From Candidatus Gastranaerophilales bacterium (lineage in GTDB: Bacteria; Cyanobacteriota; Vampirovibrionia; Gastranaerophilales; Gastranaerophilaceae): a DNA stretch of 33,377 nt. Location: assembly GCA_944326555.1 (NCBI GenBank), contig CALVEK010000022.1:1-33377 (forward strand). Direction: 5' to 3'. Under the pieces are notes generated by a model that did not search any database, was not told the DNA's origin, and was given only the letters and a program-made list of their open reading frames with translations. Positions 30,956-33,377 of this stretch are shown here, one piece after another; within the stretch, counting starts at the first letter, position 1; every line of letters begins with the position of its first letter. The translations under genes were made by a program, and so were the position numbers.

Positions 30956-31888
30956 ATGGGAAAAGTTGCGTTTGTATTCCCCGGACAGGGTTCTCAATCT
31001 GTTGGCATGGGAAAATCTTTGTATGAATGCTCTAAAGCCGCTAAGAATATTTTTGATAAAGCAGATGAAGTTTTAGGCAGAAGTATTTCAAAACTCTGTT
31101 TTGAAGGGCCTGAAGAAGATTTAAAACAAACTATTAACACACAGCCGGCTATTTTGGTAACATCAATTGCTGCATTAGAAGCCTTAAGAGAAAAAATAAA
31201 ATTGACTCCTGATTTTGTTGCAGGTCATTCTCTTGGTGAATATGGTGCATATTATGCTTCTGGTGCGGTTGATTTTGCTACTGCTATGAAATTAATAGAC
31301 AAAAGAGCTAGAGAAATGAATGCTGCAGCAGAAGCAACAAAAGGTGCTATGACAGCAGTTATTGGCATGGATAAGGGGTCTATTCTTGATGTAATTTCTA
31401 AAATTGATGGAATGGTCTCTGTGGCCAATTACAATTCTCCTGCTCAGATTGTAATTACCGGTGAAGAAAATGCAGTAGCTAAAGCTAATGAGGCTTTGAA
31501 AGAAGCGGGTGCAAAAAGAGTTATTCCTCTTCCTGTATCCGGTGGTTTCCACTCTATGTTGATGGAAGAAGCAAGTGTTAAATTTTCGGAAATTTTGGAA
31601 GATTGTGAAATTAATGATGCCAAAATTCCTGTTTATACAAACGTAGATGCGGAACCTACAACTTCCGCCATCAGATTTAAGGCAAAAATGACTGCACAGA
31701 TTTATTCATCTGTTTTGTGGACTCAAACTATTGAAAAAATGGTTGCAGATGGTGTGGATACAATTGTAGAAATCGGTCCCGGTAAAGTTTTGGCAGGACT
31801 TGTTAAGAAAATAAATCCGGCGTTAACTGTGTTGAATGTTTATGATGAAGAAACACTAAATTCAGTAGCTGATGTTCTTAACAATTAG
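30956..31888 (+). CDS. fabD: Malonyl-CoA:ACP transacylase
   Basis: This is a 310-residue enzyme that loads malonyl groups on acyl carrier protein. It has FVFPGQGSQSVGMGKSL at the start, the nucleophile Ser92 in VAGHSLGEYGAYY, Arg117 in DKRARE, VANYNSPAQIVITG, and His199 in PVSGGFHSMLM, near the positions in E. coli FabD. The leader has TTAAGGAGAAAAT before the ATG, nearly identical to that of fabG. It probably belongs to the fab operon but may also be transcribed from the promoter in the 67-base gap. Confidence 0.97.
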   Translation: MGKVAFVFPGQGSQSVGMGKSLYECSKAAKNIFDKADEVLGRSISKLCFEGPEEDLKQTINTQPAILVTSIAALEALREKIKLTPDFVAGHSLGEYGAYYASGAVDFATAMKLIDKRAREMNAAAEATKGAMTAVIGMDKGSILDVISKIDGMVSVANYNSPAQIVITGEENAVAKANEALKEAGAKRVIPLPVSGGFHSMLMEEASVKFSEILEDCEINDAKIPVYTNVDAEPTTSAIRFKAKMTAQIYSSVLWTQTIEKMVADGVDTIVEIGPGKVLAGLVKKINPALTVLNVYDEETLNSVADVLNN

Positions 31889-31943
31889 ACTTTTTTGTTC
31901 GTATTATATTAAAATTTGAAAATTAGTAATTAAGGAGAAAATT

Positions 31944-32672
31944 ATGTCTGAAAAGAAAGTTGCATTAATTACAGGTGCATCACAAGGTATCGGTAGAGTT
32001 ACTGCAATAAAATTGGCAAGTTGTGGCTATGATATCGCTATTAACTACATTGGTCGTGAAGACGATGCAAAAGCTGTAAAAAAAGAATGTGAAGCATTTG
32101 GCGTTGAAGCTGAAATCTTTGAGTTTGACGTAACAAACGTTGAAGCTGTAAACGCAGGTGTGGATGCTATTGTTAAAAGATTTGGAAGAATAGATGTTCT
32201 TGTAAACAATGCCGGTATTACAAAAGATGGTTTGTTCTTGCGTATGACACCTGATCAATGGAATGCAGTTATCAATATTAACTTAACAGGTGCTTACAAT
32301 GTTACACATCCTGTAGTAAAAGTTATGATGAAACAAAGAATCGGTTCTATCATCAACATGTCTAGTATTGTTGGTGTTATGGGTAATGCAGGTCAAGCAA
32401 ACTATTCTGCATCAAAAGCCGGTTTAATTGGTTTTACAAAATCTTTGGCTAAAGAATTAGGCTCAAGAAATATTAGAGTTAACGCAGTTGCTCCAGGATT
32501 TATTAAAACTGCTATGACTGAGGGTCTTGATAATAACGAAATTTATCAACACATTCCTCTAAGAAGAATGGGCGAAGCTGAAGATATTGCTACTGTTATT
32601 AAGTTCCTTGCAGAAGATGCAACTTATGTAACAGGTCAAGTTATCGGTGTTGATGGTGGACTTGTTGTATAA
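31944..32672 (+). CDS. fabG: 3-oxoacyl-ACP reductase
   Basis: This 242-residue short-chain dehydrogenase reduces 3-ketoacyl-ACP with NADPH. The cofactor loop GASQGIGR is at residues 11-18, NNAG at 88-91, and the active site is Asn113, Ser141, Tyr154 and Lys158 (YSASK). The ending TGQVIGVDGGLVV is typical of FabG. AAGGAG precedes the ATG. It is the last gene of the run, and a strong terminator follows; acpP and fabF, which often come next, are not present. Confidence 0.97.
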   Translation: MSEKKVALITGASQGIGRVTAIKLASCGYDIAINYIGREDDAKAVKKECEAFGVEAEIFEFDVTNVEAVNAGVDAIVKRFGRIDVLVNNAGITKDGLFLRMTPDQWNAVININLTGAYNVTHPVVKVMMKQRIGSIINMSSIVGVMGNAGQANYSASKAGLIGFTKSLAKELGSRNIRVNAVAPGFIKTAMTEGLDNNEIYQHIPLRRMGEAEDIATVIKFLAEDATYVTGQVIGVDGGLVV

Positions 32673-32691
32673 TCAACTGTTAATAGTTTAT

Positions 32692-32726
32692 AAAAAAGAG
32701 GTTGAATATCTTTCAACCTCTTTTTT
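32692..32726 (+). terminator. Rho-independent terminator after fabG
   Basis: A perfect 15-bp stem (AAAAAAGAGGTTGAA and its complement) with a 5-base loop ends in six T. It closes the yceD-fabG transcription unit. Confidence 0.93.
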
Positions 32727-32782
32727 GATGCTTTGATAATATTTATTATGTAAAAACAAATAGAATTTTAAGACTAAACAAC

Positions 32783-32888
32783 AATTCCATTTTAATTTTA
32801 TATATTTTCAATTCTTTTCTTTTGAATTGCGTAGGCAAAAGAAAAGAAACGAAGCAAAGAAAAGAAAACCGACGCTGATTACAACAGG
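32783..32888. repeat. 106-bp direct repeat, copy 1
   Basis: This copy matches 33272-33377 with a few differences in the first 30 bases and complete identity from TTCTTTTCTTTTG onward. Inside it, TTCTTTTCTTTTG (32812-32824) and CAAAAGAAAAGAA (32836-32848) form a 13-bp perfect stem around GCGTAGG-containing loop sequence. The copy is followed by a GGGGC-TTACA-GCCCC hairpin (32887-32901). Confidence 0.9.
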
Positions 32889-33271
32889 GGCTTACAGCCC
32901 CCGTACCTCTAGTTATATTAAAAGATTTTTTAATCCCGACCTTTGTGAAGTGAACTACATAAACTTATTTAAACAACAATAAGTTCCATTTGTTTGAGGA
33001 CAGGGTAATTATATCAATCACTTTACTCTTTGTACTTTAGCAATTTTGACTGTCCGAGTTGCGCGAGTGAGCAGAGGCAGAAAGGCAAAACCACGCTTTT
33101 GCCGGTGCCGTTTATCGCGAACGAGTAAGACAAAGTACACTTTGTGAGAACGAAACAACCGGTCGGAGTTTTCTTGGGCTCCACCCGTTCTTTACGCTAA
33201 AGAATGGGTGGAATATATTTTGCTTATTATTTTCTTTCGCAAAAAAGAAAGAAAAGTATCAATGAAAAAAG
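32889..33271. other. Non-coding, hairpin-rich spacer between repeat copies
   Basis: No gene is supported here. The stretch 33050-33211 is richer in G and C than the genome around it and holds several perfect or near-perfect inverted repeats: GGCAAAA/TTTTGCC (33084-33103), ACAAAGT/ACTTTGT (33130-33145) and a 14-bp stem CCACCCGTTCTTTA with its complement (33181-33211, one G-T pair). A minus-strand frame is open from 33191 to 33018 but has no ATG or ribosome binding site. Confidence 0.6.
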
Positions 33272-33377
33272 AATTCCATTTTATTTTTATATATCTTCAT
33301 TTCTTTTCTTTTGAATTGCGTAGGCAAAAGAAAAGAAACGAAGCAAAGAAAAGAAAACCGACGCTGATTACAACAGG
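33272..33377. repeat. 106-bp direct repeat, copy 2, cut by the window end
   Basis: This is the second copy of the 32783-32888 sequence, in the same orientation and 489 bases downstream, including the 13-bp stem. The match runs to the last base of the window, so the true right boundary is not visible. Confidence 0.9.

Noticed and set aside
32764-32990. Plus-strand open frame running through repeat copy 1
   Set aside because: There is no start codon or ribosome binding site, and the repeat part is Lys/Arg-rich translation of an A-rich stem; better explained as non-coding repeat.
33018-33191. Minus-strand open frame of 57 codons in the GC-richer spacer
   Set aside because: It has no ATG, no ribosome binding site, and a composition dominated by hairpin arms; an open frame here is expected from the low stop density of GC-richer DNA.
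32783-33377. CRISPR array
   Set aside because: There are only two copies, each over 100 bases and 489 bases apart, with no regular spacers and no cas genes.

Overview
The window is AT-rich chromosomal DNA from a Gram-negative (diderm) anaerobe. The evidence for an outer membrane is LpxI and LpxB (lipid A), LptC and LptA (lipopolysaccharide transport) and a large type V autotransporter. HydE, a maturase of [FeFe] hydrogenase, points to a fermentative, hydrogen-evolving lifestyle. This combination, with low GC and several small lineage-specific proteins, fits gut Gastranaerophilales (Melainabacteria, non-photosynthetic relatives of Cyanobacteria). That assignment is inference; no rRNA is present to confirm it. 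No tRNA, rRNA, CRISPR array, intact insertion sequence or prophage was recognised.

Layout. 1-3600: a possible gene remnant at the left edge, a DUF1653-like small protein, a Glu/Lys-rich hypothetical protein, a DUF4914 P-loop protein and the ribosome hibernation factor Hpf. Hpf is divergent from a secreted GH13 amylase-like protein, and the two promoters appear to share one palindromic -35 hexamer. 5223-10332 (minus strand): lpxI, lpxB, two half-size chromate transporters, a sugar-type solute-binding protein and an M14 carboxypeptidase, tightly packed from lpxB on. 10474-12445 (plus): a Xer recombinase and a PfkB-family kinase. 12558-14537 (minus): lptC-lptA and a small hypothetical protein. 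14780-16602 (plus): a divergent RelA/SpoT-type synthetase-fold protein, translationally coupled to an unknown 138-residue partner. 16741-21348 (minus): an unknown protein, mnmA and hydE overlapping in series, a small XRE regulator and gcvPB. 21432-27768 (plus): a hypothetical protein, then a 1824-residue Pmp-like autotransporter preceded by an 18-bp perfect palindrome. 27852-32672 (plus): yceD-rpmF-plsX-fabH-fabD-fabG, linking a ribosomal protein to fatty acid initiation. 32727-33377: non-coding, hairpin-rich DNA with a 106-bp direct repeat whose second copy ends exactly at the window edge.

Main points for follow-up are the RelA/SpoT-like two-gene unit (possible alarmone or tRNA-modifying toxin system), the shared -35 divergent promoter, a set of apparently leaderless genes (xer, lptC, yceD), the Pmp-like FxxN/GGAI adhesin with its putative operator, and a bL32 protein with an unusual charged C-terminal tail. 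Functions are assigned by reading translated motifs by eye; no database search was run.
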